A DNA stretch of 64,000 bases, taken from contig NZ_AP024590.1 of assembly GCF_018323985.1 (NCBI RefSeq), forward strand, positions 2,728,001-2,792,000, read 5' to 3'. A program made the position numbers and the translations under genes. Of the stretch, positions 42,901 to 50,976 are shown in pieces. Within the stretch, counting starts at the first letter, position 1. Each line of letters opens with the position of its first letter. This DNA comes from Enterobacter kobei (GTDB lineage: Bacteria; Pseudomonadota; Gammaproteobacteria; Enterobacterales; Enterobacteriaceae). Below the pieces are notes generated by a model. The model was not told where the DNA came from. It saw only the letters and a list, made by a program, of their open reading frames with translations, and made no database searches.

Positions 42901-43410
42901 GAAAATGCCGTTGACGCGTTGAAAGCCGGGCGCGAGCCGTCCCTTGAGGATCTCACCAGTCAGCAGACTGAAGTGGAACTGCGTATGCCCGCGCTGATCC
43001 CGGATGATTATATTCCTGACGTCAATACGCGTCTGTCGTTCTATAAACGGATCGCCAGTGCGAAAAGTGAGAACGAGCTGGATGAGATCAAGGTGGAGCT
43101 GATCGACCGCTTCGGCCTGCTGCCGGATCCGGCACGCACCCTGCTTGAGGTGGCACTGCTGCGTCAACAGGCGCAACGGCTGGGCATTCGCAAGCTGGAG
43201 GGCAATGACAAAGGCGGTACCATTGAGTTCGCCGAGAAGAACCATGTTGATCCGGTGTGGCTGATTGGTCTGCTGCAGAAGCAGCCGCAGCATTTCCGCC
43301 TCGACGGGCCGACGCGCCTGAAGTTCTTCCAGGATCTGGGCGAGCGCAAAAACCGTATCGAATGGGTGCGTCAGTTTATGCAGAAACTGGCGGAAAACGC
43401 CGTCGCCTGA
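39964..43410 (+). CDS. mfd: Transcription-repair coupling factor Mfd
   Basis: 1148 residues from the ATG at 39964, the E. coli length; an in-frame ATG at 39952 would add four residues and is also possible. An N-terminal UvrB-like domain that binds UvrA, an RNA-polymerase-interacting domain (HLEHGVGRYAGMTTLEAGGI), then RecG-like helicase motors (Walker A GDVGFGKTE, DEEH box, TATPIPRTLNM) and the TRCF C-terminal domain follow in order. It removes stalled polymerase and recruits nucleotide excision repair. Confidence 0.98.
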   Translation: MPEQFRYSLPSRAGDQRQLGELTGSACATEVAEIVERHSGPVVLIAPDMQNALRLHDEIRQFTDHLVMNLADWETLPYDSFSPHQEIISSRLSTLYQLPAMQRGVLIMPVNTLMQRVCPHSFLHGHALVMKKGQRLSRDALRAQLDNAGYRHVDQVMAHGEYATRGALLDLYPMGSEQPYRIDFFDDEIDSLRLFDADTQRTLEEVEAINLLPAHEFPTDKAAIELFRSQWRDNFDVKRDAEHIYQQVSKGTLPTGIEYWQPLFFSEPLPALFSYFPANTLIVNTGDLETSAERFQNDTQARYENRGVDPMRPLLPPSRLWLRTDELFGELKGWPRIQLKTDKLADKAANTNLGYQTLPDLAVQAQQKAPLDALRKFIESFSGPVVFSVESEGRREALGELLARIKIAPKRIQRLDEASGNGRYLIIGAAERGFIDTLRNRALICESDLLGERVSRRRQDNRRTINPDTLIRNLAELHPGQPVVHLEHGVGRYAGMTTLEAGGIKGEYLMLTYAGDAKLYVPVSSLHLISRYAGGAEDNAPLHKLGSDAWSRARQKAAEKVRDVAAELLDIYAQRAAKSGFAFKHDREQYQLFCEGFPFETTPDQAQAINAVLSDMCQPLAMDRLVCGDVGFGKTEVAMRAAFLAVENHKQVAVLVPTTLLAQQHYDNFRDRFANWPVRIEMLSRFRSAKEQAQILEQAAEGKIDILVGTHKLLQSDVKMRDLGLLIVDEEHRFGVRHKERIKAMRADVDILTLTATPIPRTLNMAMSGMRDLSIIATPPARRLAVKTFVREYDDLVVREAMLREILRGGQVYYLYNDVENIQKAAQRLAELVPEARIAIGHGQMRERELERVMNDFHHQRFNVLVCTTIIETGIDIPTANTIIIERADHFGLAQLHQLRGRVGRSHHQAYAWLLTPHPKAMTSDAKKRLEAIASLEDLGAGFALATHDLEIRGAGELLGEDQSGQMETIGFSLYMEMLENAVDALKAGREPSLEDLTSQQTEVELRMPALIPDDYIPDVNTRLSFYKRIASAKSENELDEIKVELIDRFGLLPDPARTLLEVALLRQQAQRLGIRKLEGNDKGGTIEFAEKNHVDPVWLIGLLQKQPQHFRLDGPTRLKFFQDLGERKNRIEWVRQFMQKLAENAVA

Positions 43411-43415
43411 TGTCA

Positions 43416-43451
43416 CTGGCGCACCGCCCTGCGGCGGTGCGCCAGCCTTTA
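43416..43451 (+). terminator. Probable mfd terminator
   Basis: A perfect 13-bp stem (CTGGCGCACCGCC and GGCGGTGCGCCAG) lies 5 bp after the mfd stop. The T run after it is short (CCTTT). Confidence 0.7.
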
Positions 43452-43545
43452 CAAACTCTTTTCACTTCCCCTGGATTTCCCGACACGTTCACCATCCATA
43501 ATTAAGGTTTATGTTGAAATAACAATAACCTGAAAATACCTGTGG

Positions 43546-44517
43546 GTGATGATACTAATGATAACCTCGCGTTTTACCCGTTGGCTTGCGTACGTTGGCG
43601 TCGCCTCGATGCTGGCCCTCGCCCTTCCCGCCCAGGCAAACACCTGGCCGCTGCCCGCGGCGGGCAGCCGTGTGGTGGGAGAAAACCGCTTCCACCTCGT
43701 TGAGAACGACGGCGGCTCGCTGGAAGCAATCGCTAAAAAATACAACGTCGGTTTCCTGGCGCTGCTACAGGCGAATCCCGGTGTTGATCCTTATGTGCCC
43801 CGTGCGGGTAGCGTGCTGACCATTCCCCTGCAAACGCTGCTGCCGGATGTACCGCGCGAAGGAATGGTTATTAACCTCGCTGAACTGCGTCTTTATTATT
43901 ATCCGCCAGGAAAAAACGAGGTGACCATCTACCCTATCGGCATTGGCCAGCTGGGTGGCGACACGTTAACGCCTACCATGGTGACCACGGTGTCGGACAA
44001 ACGCGCGAACCCGACCTGGACCCCTACCGCGAATATTCGCGCTCGCTATAAAGCCCAGGGCATCAATCTGCCCGCCGTCGTCCCTGCCGGCCCGGATAAC
44101 CCCATGGGGCATCACGCCATTCGTCTGGCGGCCTACGGCGGTGTGTATCTGCTGCACGGGACTAATGCGGATTTCGGCATTGGTATGCGCGTCAGCTCCG
44201 GTTGCATCCGTCTGCGCGATGGCGATATCGCCACGCTGTTTAAAAAGGTCACGCCGGGCACCAAAGTGAATATCATTAACACGCCGATCAAAGCCTCGGT
44301 GGAGCCTGACGGCAGGCGTCTGGTGGAAGTGCATCAGCCGCTGTCCAAATCCATTAATGACGATCCGAAAACTCAGCCGATCGTCTTAAACAGCGCAATG
44401 GAAGCGTTCAAAGCCGATGGACAAACGAATACCGCGCTGATGGATGAAGTGATGCAGGTTCGTTCTGGTATGCCGGTAGATGTCACGGAACATCAAGGGG
44501 TTGTGCAAAGTTTGTAA
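43546..44517 (+). CDS. ldtC: L,D-transpeptidase LdtC (ycfS)
   Basis: 323 residues with a signal peptide ending at PAQAN (about residue 32), a LysM-like domain at about 46-92, and a YkuD catalytic domain with H204 (LLHGT) and C220 (RVSSGCIRL). LdtC anchors Lpp to peptidoglycan. The start could be the ATG at 43546 or 43558; the second has GGGTG ten bases upstream. Confidence 0.96.
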   Translation: MMILMITSRFTRWLAYVGVASMLALALPAQANTWPLPAAGSRVVGENRFHLVENDGGSLEAIAKKYNVGFLALLQANPGVDPYVPRAGSVLTIPLQTLLPDVPREGMVINLAELRLYYYPPGKNEVTIYPIGIGQLGGDTLTPTMVTTVSDKRANPTWTPTANIRARYKAQGINLPAVVPAGPDNPMGHHAIRLAAYGGVYLLHGTNADFGIGMRVSSGCIRLRDGDIATLFKKVTPGTKVNIINTPIKASVEPDGRRLVEVHQPLSKSINDDPKTQPIVLNSAMEAFKADGQTNTALMDEVMQVRSGMPVDVTEHQGVVQSL

Positions 44518-44534
44518 AGGTCGCCGGTTATTTT

Positions 44535-44561
44535 TATAATGATCGTTCAACAAACATCATT
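44535..44561 (+). promoter_or_regulatory. comR promoter with TetR-type palindromic operator
   Basis: TTGTAA (44512-44517), a 17-bp spacer and TATAAT (44535-44540). An imperfect 24-bp palindrome (44538-44561, arms AATGAT and ATCATT) overlaps the -10 and start region, as expected for an autoregulated TetR-family repressor. Confidence 0.65.
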
Positions 44562-44575
44562 ATTCAGGCGGCGCT

Positions 44576-45211
44576 ATGACCAACGATGTGACCTGCTGTA
44601 CCAAAAAAAGCCGTGGCCGACCGAAAACCTTTGATCGGGACGCCGCGCTTGATAAAGCCATGACGCTGTTCTGGCAGCACGGGTATGAGGCCACCTCTTT
44701 AGCGGATCTGGTAGAAGCCACCGGCGCAAAAGCGCCGACGCTGTACGCGGAATTCACCAATAAAGAGGGGCTGTTCCGCGCCGTGCTGGATCGCTATATC
44801 GCCCGCTTTGCGGCGCAGCATGACGCGCAGTTATTGTGCGAGGACAAACCCCTTGAGCAGGCGCTGCGAGATTACTTCACTTCTGTCGCCACCTGCTTTA
44901 CCAGCAAGGACACACCGGCGGGCTGTTTTTTAATTAATACCTCGGCCACCCTGGCCGCGTCGTCGGACGACATTGCGCAGACGATCAAATCCCGTCACGC
45001 GCTGCAGGAAAAAACGCTGGTGCAGTTCTTACAGCAGCGTCAGGCGCGGGGCGAGATCCCTGCCAACCGCGATGTCGCGGCTCTGGCGCAGTATCTGAGC
45101 TGCATTTTGCAGGGCATGTCCGTGAGCGCTCGGGAAGGCGCATGTATTGAGAAACTGCTGCAAGTCATCAATACCACCCTCCGGCTGTGGCCTGAGCTGC
45201 TAAAATCCTGA
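44576..45211 (+). CDS. comR: TetR-family copper-responsive regulator ComR (ycfQ)
   Basis: 211 residues. The N-terminal helix-turn-helix (TSLADLVEATGAKAPTLYAE, FTNKEGLF) and the KKSRGRPKTFDRDAALDKAM lead are near-identical to E. coli ComR. Cysteines near the N-terminus (VTCCTKK) could contribute to metal sensing. In E. coli ComR represses bhsA (comC), the neighbouring outer-membrane protein gene. That gene is missing here: only 58 bp separate ldtC and comR. Confidence 0.9.
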   Translation: MTNDVTCCTKKSRGRPKTFDRDAALDKAMTLFWQHGYEATSLADLVEATGAKAPTLYAEFTNKEGLFRAVLDRYIARFAAQHDAQLLCEDKPLEQALRDYFTSVATCFTSKDTPAGCFLINTSATLAASSDDIAQTIKSRHALQEKTLVQFLQQRQARGEIPANRDVAALAQYLSCILQGMSVSAREGACIEKLLQVINTTLRLWPELLKS

Positions 45212-45231
45212 TCCCCGCTTATTTTTCTTTT

Positions 45232-45270
45232 GATAGGTCTGGCCTGTTTCAGTAATAGGTCAGACCTATC
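45232..45270. repeat. Long inverted repeat downstream of comR
   Basis: Arms 45232-45244 (GATAGGTCTGGCC) and 45258-45270 (GGTCAGACCTATC) pair over 13 bp with one wobble position. No T run follows on the + strand, so it may be an operator or a weak terminator. Confidence 0.6.
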
Positions 45271-45315
45271 AGCATTCCGTCTCGCTTTGCTATCCTTAGT
45301 GGTGATTATTTTTAT

Positions 45316-45327
45316 GATAATGATTAG
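45316..45327 (+). promoter_or_regulatory. Possible Fur-like site
   Basis: GATTAT, TTTTAT, GATAAT and GATTAG hexamers run together at about 45304-45327, similar to the GATAAT repeats of Fur boxes. It is upstream of the small membrane-protein gene. The match is partial and the region is AT-rich. Confidence 0.35.
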
Positions 45328-45402
45328 CAGACGTAATACAGGAGACACTTGCAGGTCATGAAGACACGTTCGATGGCTGTTCACATGCAGAAGGAAAATG
45401 AA

Positions 45403-45558
45403 ATGGTTTTGCTATTACCATTACTCAAAGTGCTAATAGTAATAACATTGTTGTTTAGTCTGTGGGTGTTGTGCGGCAATTCAGTACTTTTCGCTTTTGT
45501 AGCAGTATTTATCACGGCAGGTCTGCTGGTGAAGCAGAGCAAAGATACGGCGGTGTAG
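45403..45558 (+). CDS. Small membrane protein of unknown function
   Basis: 51 residues from the ATG at 45403 with AAGGA 8 bp upstream; longer in-frame starts (ATG 45358, TTG 45349) lack a better ribosome site. Two hydrophobic segments (LLLPLLKVLIVITLLFSLWV, about 3-22, and VLFAFVAVFITAGLLV, about 28-44) and a short polar tail fill the protein. I know no homologue, and E. coli has no annotated gene here that I recall. It sits between comR and ycfJ. Confidence 0.6.
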   Translation: MVLLLPLLKVLIVITLLFSLWVLCGNSVLFAFVAVFITAGLLVKQSKDTAV

Positions 45559-45579
45559 GCGACGGCATGCGTACCAATA

Positions 45580-45613
45580 AAAAGGACTCCCCAGCCTGAG
45601 CGATTGGGGAGTC
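45580..45613 (-). terminator. Terminator of ycfJ
   Basis: A perfect 9-bp stem (GACTCCCCA 45585-45593, TGGGGAGTC 45605-45613). Read leftward it is followed by CCTTTTTATT. Confidence 0.8.
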
Positions 45614-45634
45614 AATTATAATGGAACTTCTTTT

Positions 45635-46174
45635 TTACGCTTTGTTGTTCAGGATCAGCTGACCATTGCCATCCAGCGGGATCTGCGTGCCGGGATCGTT
45701 ATCCATACGGATTTTGCCCTGCTGGTCGCCAATTTTATAGGTTACGTCATAACCGAGCATTTTTTCCGATTTCTCATACACGGTTTTGCAGCGCTGCTGC
45801 GTGCTGGTGTAAGTATCGTTATCCTGTAATGAGCCCTGGATCTGGTTGCCGGCATAACCGCCACCCAGCGCACCCACTACCGTTGCCACGTCTTTACCGC
45901 GACCGCCGCCAAACTGGTGACCAATCACGCCGCCTGCAACCGCACCCAGCACAGAACCTGTCAGGCGATTCTCATCCTGCACGGGTCGGCGATGGGTTAC
46001 CGTCACGTTGCGGCACTCTTTACGCGGCGTTTTAATCGTTTCTTTAATTGGTGTGGCTGATACAACCTGCGCATACTGTGGGCCGCTTTTGAAGACATCA
46101 AGTCCAGCAACTGCCGCCACACCCAGAGCAGCGGCCACACCAATTCCTATACCCGCTAACATTGATTTATTCAC
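45635..46174 (-). CDS. ycfJ: YcfJ outer-membrane/envelope protein
   Basis: 179 residues from the GTG at 46174 (GGGAGA upstream), matching E. coli length. A hydrophobic N-terminal signal (LAGIGIGVAAALGVAAVAGL) precedes a glycine-zipper region (VLGAVAGGVIGHQFGGGRGK, VGALGGGYAGNQIQG), as in Rickettsia 17-kDa-antigen-like proteins. Function is unknown; in E. coli it is linked to biofilm and stress. Confidence 0.92.
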   Translation of the reverse strand: MNKSMLAGIGIGVAAALGVAAVAGLDVFKSGPQYAQVVSATPIKETIKTPRKECRNVTVTHRRPVQDENRLTGSVLGAVAGGVIGHQFGGGRGKDVATVVGALGGGYAGNQIQGSLQDNDTYTSTQQRCKTVYEKSEKMLGYDVTYKIGDQQGKIRMDNDPGTQIPLDGNGQLILNNKA

Positions 46175-46332
46175 AGGAATATCTCCCTTCTTTGCTATTG
46201 GTAACAATTTTGCAATCAAAGCCGAAGTGCGCCAATCAGAATTCAGGAAGATTGAGAGGTATTGTGCGGGGAAATACGCTGATTCAGAGAAGTCTGAGCC
46301 AATAGCCCTGTCAGGCAGAAGGATATGCTGAT

Positions 46333-46354
46333 TGCCCCGCCGTGTGGCGGGGCA
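46333..46354 (-). terminator. Possible ndh terminator hairpin
   Basis: TGCCCCGCC and GGCGGGGCA pair around GTGT. No T run follows on either strand, so it may act with Rho or only stabilise the transcript. Confidence 0.4.
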
Positions 46355-46360
46355 TGATGC

Positions 46361-47665
46361 TTAGTGCAGCTTCAGGCGCGGGCGGATCACCCGGTTGATA
46401 CTGCCGACCACCATCATCAGGCCGGTTTTGAAATAACCATGCAGCGCCACCTGGTGCATACGGTACAGCGAGATATACACAAAGCGCGCCATACGCCCTT
46501 CAATCATCATTGAACCGCGCATCAGGTTGCCCATCAGACTGCCGACGGTGGAGAAGTTAGACAGCGACACCAGCGAGCCGTGATCTTTATAGACATATGC
46601 TTTCAGCGGCTTGCCTTTCATCTGCGCGAGAATGTTATGCAGCGCGCAGGTTGCCATCTGGTGTGCGGCCTGTGCACGGGGCGGTACGAAGCCGCCTTCC
46701 GGACGAGGACAGGATGCACAGTCGCCGATGGCAAAAATATCGGCATCGCGGGTGGTCTGCAACGTCGGCTCGACAACCAGCTGGTTGATACGGTTAGTTT
46801 CCAGCCCGCCGATCTCTTTCATAAAGTCCGGCGCTTTAATACCTGCCGCCCAGACCATCAGATCGGCTTTAATATGCTCGCCATCTTTGGTGTGCAGCCC
46901 TTCACTGTCGGCGCTGGTTACCATAGTCTGCGTCAGAACACGCACGCCCATTTTGGTCAGCTCGTTATGCGCCGCACCGGAAATGCGTGGCGGCAGCGCA
47001 GGCAGAATACGCTCACCCGCTTCGACCAGCGTCACATTCAGCGCTTCATTGCTCAGCCCTTTGTAACCGTAGCTGTGCAGCTGTTTGACCGCATTATGCA
47101 GCTCTGCTGACAGTTCAACGCCAGTCGCGCCACCGCCGACTATGGCGATATTCACCTTGCCGCTGGCACCGAGGTTGGCGGAGTATTTCAGGAACAGGTT
47201 AAGCATTTCCTGATGGAAACGACGCGCCTGATGCGGGTTGTCGAGGAAGATGCAGTGCTCTTTCACGCCCGGCGTGTTGAAATCGTTGGAGGTACTGCCC
47301 AGCGCCATAACCAGCGTGTCATACGCGATTTTACGCTCCGGCACCAGCAGTTCGCCTTTCTCATCGCGCAGCTCGGCCAGCGTCAGGGTTTTGCTTTCAC
47401 GATTGATGTCCATTACCGACCCAAGCTGGAACTGGAAATGGTGATTACGCGCATGCGCCAGGTAGCTCAGCGCATCCACGCCTTCATCCAGCGAACCGGT
47501 CGCCACTTCGTGCAGCAATGGTTTCCACAGATGGCTATGGTTGCGGTCAATCAGCGTGATTTTCGCTTTTTTACCGCGCCCCAGCTTCTTTCCCAGCTGC
47601 GTCGCCAGTTCAAGGCCGCCTGCACCGCCGCCCACAATCACGATCTTTTTCAATGGTGTAGTCAA
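46361..47665 (-). CDS. ndh: NADH dehydrogenase II (Ndh)
   Basis: 434 residues from the TTG at 47665, which has AAGGGGG upstream and matches the E. coli protein start (TTPLKKIVIVGGGAGGLELA). The FAD-binding GGGAGG and the second dinucleotide motif (IAIVGGGATGVELSAEL) are intact. It is the non-proton-pumping NADH:quinone oxidoreductase of the inner membrane. A perfect FNR box lies upstream, which fits anaerobic repression. Confidence 0.97.
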   Translation of the reverse strand: MTTPLKKIVIVGGGAGGLELATQLGKKLGRGKKAKITLIDRNHSHLWKPLLHEVATGSLDEGVDALSYLAHARNHHFQFQLGSVMDINRESKTLTLAELRDEKGELLVPERKIAYDTLVMALGSTSNDFNTPGVKEHCIFLDNPHQARRFHQEMLNLFLKYSANLGASGKVNIAIVGGGATGVELSAELHNAVKQLHSYGYKGLSNEALNVTLVEAGERILPALPPRISGAAHNELTKMGVRVLTQTMVTSADSEGLHTKDGEHIKADLMVWAAGIKAPDFMKEIGGLETNRINQLVVEPTLQTTRDADIFAIGDCASCPRPEGGFVPPRAQAAHQMATCALHNILAQMKGKPLKAYVYKDHGSLVSLSNFSTVGSLMGNLMRGSMMIEGRMARFVYISLYRMHQVALHGYFKTGLMMVVGSINRVIRPRLKLH

Positions 47666-47802
47666 CGTGACCCCCTTAAAATTATTAACCAATTGTTAAG
47701 TAAAAGTTATCGAAATAAGTTTTAATTAACAACAAGTTACCAGCATGAAAACAGGCTGCTGATAACGAGAATAGCATGTTCAGTGCATTGGTCATACCAA
47801 AA

Positions 47803-47816
47803 TTGATGTACATCAA
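47803..47816 (-). promoter_or_regulatory. FNR box upstream of ndh
   Basis: TTGATGTACATCAA is a perfect FNR palindrome, about 140 bp before the ndh start. FNR represses E. coli ndh without oxygen, so the arrangement is conserved. Confidence 0.85.
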
Positions 47817-47860
47817 GTTTTGCTGCTTAAAAGATAAGCGTCATCCGCACGAAAGCAAAA

Positions 47861-47887
47861 AAAGTCAGCGATTACGCTGACTTTTCA
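47861..47887 (-). terminator. Terminator of ycfP
   Basis: A 10-bp stem (AAAGTCAGCG and CGCTGACTTT, loop ATTA). Read leftward it is followed by seven T residues. The ycfP stop lies 15 bp upstream. Confidence 0.9.
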
Positions 47888-47901
47888 GAATGTGCGACGG
47901 G

Positions 47902-48444
47902 TTAACCGAGGGTTTTAAAGGCTTTGATACGCTGCAAATGCGGGGAGATATTCTTGAATTTGTGGGTCTGCTCTTCATCCCAGACAATTTCATAAAAGGG
48001 CTGAAGCTGCGCCGCCGTACGCTGACTGTCCAGCGCCTCGTCCCGTCGCGAAAGGATCACAAGGCAACGGTCGCGGTTTTTCTCGCGAAAGTTGGACACG
48101 CATTTGGTGGCAATATCGGCGTACTCTTCAGGACGGTCGATTTTACCTTCCATGTTCTCCTGCGGGAATAGGTTCGGATTAAATATCACCTGGCGGATAT
48201 CGCACAGAAAACCGATGCGCTCCGCCCAGAAGCCACCGAGTCCGACGCCGCAGATTAGCGGACGTTCATCAACATTCAACTGCAACATTTTATCCACTTC
48301 TTTCAGCAGATGCTGCATGTCATGCCGGGGATGACGGGTGCTGTAGCTCAGCAGCCGCACATCCGGATCGATAAACTGCAGCTGCAACACTTTCTCGTGA
48401 TTACCCGGACTGTTCGAGTCAAAACCGTGTAAATAGATGATCAT
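47902..48444 (-). CDS. ycfP: YcfP, alpha/beta-hydrolase-like protein
   Basis: 180 residues from the ATG at 48444, as in E. coli. The start MIIYLHGFDSNSPGNHEKVL and the GVGLGGFWAERIGF nucleophile-elbow region suggest an esterase-like fold of the UPF0227 family; the elbow has glycine rather than the usual serine (GLGG), so catalysis is doubtful. No substrate is known. It follows nagZ by 39 bp. Confidence 0.9.
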   Translation of the reverse strand: MIIYLHGFDSNSPGNHEKVLQLQFIDPDVRLLSYSTRHPRHDMQHLLKEVDKMLQLNVDERPLICGVGLGGFWAERIGFLCDIRQVIFNPNLFPQENMEGKIDRPEEYADIATKCVSNFREKNRDRCLVILSRRDEALDSQRTAAQLQPFYEIVWDEEQTHKFKNISPHLQRIKAFKTLG

Positions 48445-48483
48445 TGTGTCCTCACCACACTGCAACGCGCCGATGACGGCGGG

Positions 48484-49509
48484 TTAATGAGCCGTTTTAT
48501 GTTCCTGCCAGCGTTCATGCAGCTGTTCAAGCGCCGCGCTGACCGTTTTCCACTTCGCGGATGACATCAATTCCTGACGCGTAAATGAACCTTTATGATA
48601 CAACTCTGTAACACGCTGTGCATTGATCGGCGACAGGTTATCCAGCACACTTACCGCGCCTTTACGATTATTACACACCAGGATCATATCGCAGCCAGCA
48701 TCCAGCGACGCCTGGCCACGCTCCGCATAGCTGCCCATGATCGCCGCCCCTTCCATCGACAGATCGTCAGAGAAAATTACGCCGTTAAAGCCCAGCTCGC
48801 CGCGCAGCACGGTTTTCAGCCAGTACGGTGATCCGCTTGCCGGACGCGGATCCGCCTCGCTGTAAATCACATGCGCCGGCATAATGGCGTCAAGCTTGTT
48901 ATCCGTAATCAGCGAACGGAACACGGACATATCTTTGGCACGGATCTCCGCTTCGTCACGGGGATCGCGCGGCGTCTCTTTGTGGGAGTCCGCGCTCACC
49001 GTGCCGTGTCCCGGAAAATGCTTGCCGGTAGTTTTCATCCCGGCGCTGTGCATCCCGTCGATAAAGCGGGTCGCCATCGCCAGCGCGGTGGCCGGATCGG
49101 CATGGTAAGACCGCTCACCAATGGCCGCGCTGATGTGTCCCACATCCAGCACCGGCGCAAAGCTGATGTCGATGTCCATGGCGATCATCTCGCTTGCCAT
49201 CAGCCAGCCGGCGTCTTCCGCCAGCCTGCCGCCCTCTTTTGTGCCAAGCAACGCAGCGAATGACTGGGCCGCAGGCAACCGCGTGAAGCCCTCTCTAAAG
49301 CGCTGCACGCGCCCCCCTTCCTGATCCACTGCCACCACCAGCCGGTGATGTGACGCCTCGCGGATCTGGCGCACCAGCTCGCGCAATTGGGCGGGATCGT
49401 GATAGTTGCGGGTAAACAGGATCAAACCGCCCACCAGCGGATGCGCCAGTATTTCGCGCTCCTCTGCATCCAGCTCATAGCCTTCGACATCTAACATTAC
49501 CGGACCCAC
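48484..49509 (-). CDS. nagZ: Beta-N-acetylhexosaminidase NagZ
   Basis: 341 residues from the GTG at 49509 (AAGGAAGG upstream), matching E. coli. Glycoside hydrolase family 3 with the characteristic KHFPGHGTVSADSHKE loop and IFSDDLSMEGAA nucleophile aspartate. It releases GlcNAc from anhydro-muropeptides in the cytoplasm, feeding wall recycling and AmpC signalling. Upstream is thiK. Confidence 0.97.
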   Translation of the reverse strand: MGPVMLDVEGYELDAEEREILAHPLVGGLILFTRNYHDPAQLRELVRQIREASHHRLVVAVDQEGGRVQRFREGFTRLPAAQSFAALLGTKEGGRLAEDAGWLMASEMIAMDIDISFAPVLDVGHISAAIGERSYHADPATALAMATRFIDGMHSAGMKTTGKHFPGHGTVSADSHKETPRDPRDEAEIRAKDMSVFRSLITDNKLDAIMPAHVIYSEADPRPASGSPYWLKTVLRGELGFNGVIFSDDLSMEGAAIMGSYAERGQASLDAGCDMILVCNNRKGAVSVLDNLSPINAQRVTELYHKGSFTRQELMSSAKWKTVSAALEQLHERWQEHKTAH

Positions 49510-49520
49510 ATTCACCTTCC

Positions 49521-50333
49521 TTAACCTTTCGTCTGCAACTGGCCCCATATTTCATCGGCCAGCGTGATAAATTGTTGTTCGCCAGTTTGCTGCCAGCGGC
49601 ACTCGTACCAGCCCGCCATCAGCATCATCACCCAGGGCCGCCAGCGCTGTACCTGCCGCTCAAGCATAATGGGATCGATATTGGCCCGGCGGGCATACTC
49701 TTCCACCAGCCCCTGACGCGCGGCATCGTCCATCCATACCGCGGCCAGCTCAAGCGCAATATCACCATCACCGGCATATTCCCAGTCAATCAGCCGCAAC
49801 CCGTGCGCGCTGTGTACCAGATTGCCCGCATGGACATCCATATGCAGCGGCGCGAGGCGCAATACGCCCGGCTCTTTATGCTGTCGTCGCTTTTTCAGCT
49901 GACGCAGCCAGAACGGCGTGCGGCGCGACGGTGCGGCCTGTTGCCAGTAGCTTTCAAGCAGCGGCAGCAGTGTAATGCGCCAGCCAAAACAAGGCTGCTG
50001 GTGCAGATGATACAACACCTCTGCCAGCGCATCGGTAGCCGGTAGCGCAGTTTTTACTTCTCCGCGCAGATAATCGACAGCCATCCAGCCTGCGCCGTAG
50101 CGCTGCGGCTTCGGAGCCAGGGAGGCAGGCAGACGCTTCAGGACGTGATACTGACGTAAAAATGGCGCAGAGGCAGTTGCGGGATGCTGCCAGCGCAGCA
50201 CCAGCCGCTGCTGCCCGCGTGCAATAATGACACTCCCGCCAGACAGCCCTGACGTTGTCTGGTCTGCGGCGGGAGTAAACTGCGGAAAATAGCGTGACAG
50301 GATAGCGTCACGCTCAGGTTTATTGTTGTGCAA
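49521..50333 (-). CDS. thiK: Thiamine kinase ThiK
   Basis: 270 residues of the aminoglycoside-phosphotransferase-like family. GLSGGSVIIARGQQRLVLRW is the nucleotide loop, HMDVHAGNLVHS the catalytic loop and LIDWEYAGDGDIALELAA the metal site. It salvages thiamine by phosphorylation. It starts 14 bases inside the lpoB 3' end. Confidence 0.94.
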   Translation of the reverse strand: MHNNKPERDAILSRYFPQFTPAADQTTSGLSGGSVIIARGQQRLVLRWQHPATASAPFLRQYHVLKRLPASLAPKPQRYGAGWMAVDYLRGEVKTALPATDALAEVLYHLHQQPCFGWRITLLPLLESYWQQAAPSRRTPFWLRQLKKRRQHKEPGVLRLAPLHMDVHAGNLVHSAHGLRLIDWEYAGDGDIALELAAVWMDDAARQGLVEEYARRANIDPIMLERQVQRWRPWVMMLMAGWYECRWQQTGEQQFITLADEIWGQLQTKG

Positions 50334-50964
50334 CGCTGCCTTTACCTGACCAGACGATCTCGCCAGTCTGTACCAGCATCAGCTGCATTTGCAGTGTCGG
50401 GGCGTTGACGTTGCCGCTGGCGCTGGAATAGAGCACATACTGCGCGCCAACGTTACGGGCAATGCCGATGGCTTTGCTGCGGGTGCCCAGGCTGTCCTGC
50501 GGGGAAAGCCCCAGCTGCTGCTTGGCGACGCCCAGCTGTTGCGCGGAAACCAGCGTGAATTTGCCGTTGTTCGCCAGTGCAGTGCGTAGCGCCTCGGTAC
50601 CTTCAGCGGTATTGAGCGAGCCATTGGTGCGGTTATTCACGCTGTCGACCAGCAGCACGCTGCCACCCTCTGCGCCGCTTGCCTGCAACATTTTGCTGAC
50701 CATTGGCGAAATCGCGCCGCTCCAGTCATAGTGACGGACGCGCGGCGTAGGCTGCACGGTTTCATCCTGATGCTCAATTGGCCCTGGCTGTGACGGGATA
50801 GTCGGTACCGACGGCACGGTTGGCAGCGGTTGCTGCGGTGTAGTCGGTTGTTCTGGTGTCGGCGTCGCCTGGTCAACCGGTGCGGGCTGTTCCTTGTTGA
50901 TCTGACACCCTGAAAGGATCAATGCCACCGTCACAAGCAGGGCGTAGCGTCCCATAATTCTCAT
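50320..50964 (-). CDS. lpoB: Outer-membrane lipoprotein LpoB, PBP1B activator
   Basis: 214 residues. Signal peptide with lipobox LSGC (lipidated cysteine near 20). A Pro/Gln/Thr-rich linker (PTPEQPTTPQQPLPTVPSVP) reaches across the periplasm, and the folded domain (MVSKMLQASGAEGGSVLLVD onwards) binds the UB2H domain of PBP1B. Start at the ATG of MRIMGRY; the second ATG is possible. Confidence 0.96.
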   Translation of the reverse strand: MRIMGRYALLVTVALILSGCQINKEQPAPVDQATPTPEQPTTPQQPLPTVPSVPTIPSQPGPIEHQDETVQPTPRVRHYDWSGAISPMVSKMLQASGAEGGSVLLVDSVNNRTNGSLNTAEGTEALRTALANNGKFTLVSAQQLGVAKQQLGLSPQDSLGTRSKAIGIARNVGAQYVLYSSASGNVNAPTLQMQLMLVQTGEIVWSGKGSVAQQ

Positions 50965-50976
50965 TCAAATCACCCC

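Noticed and set aside
42139..43416. 425-codon leftward frame opposite mfd
   Set aside because: It is antisense to the helicase domains of mfd, with low-complexity His/Gln composition and no homology.
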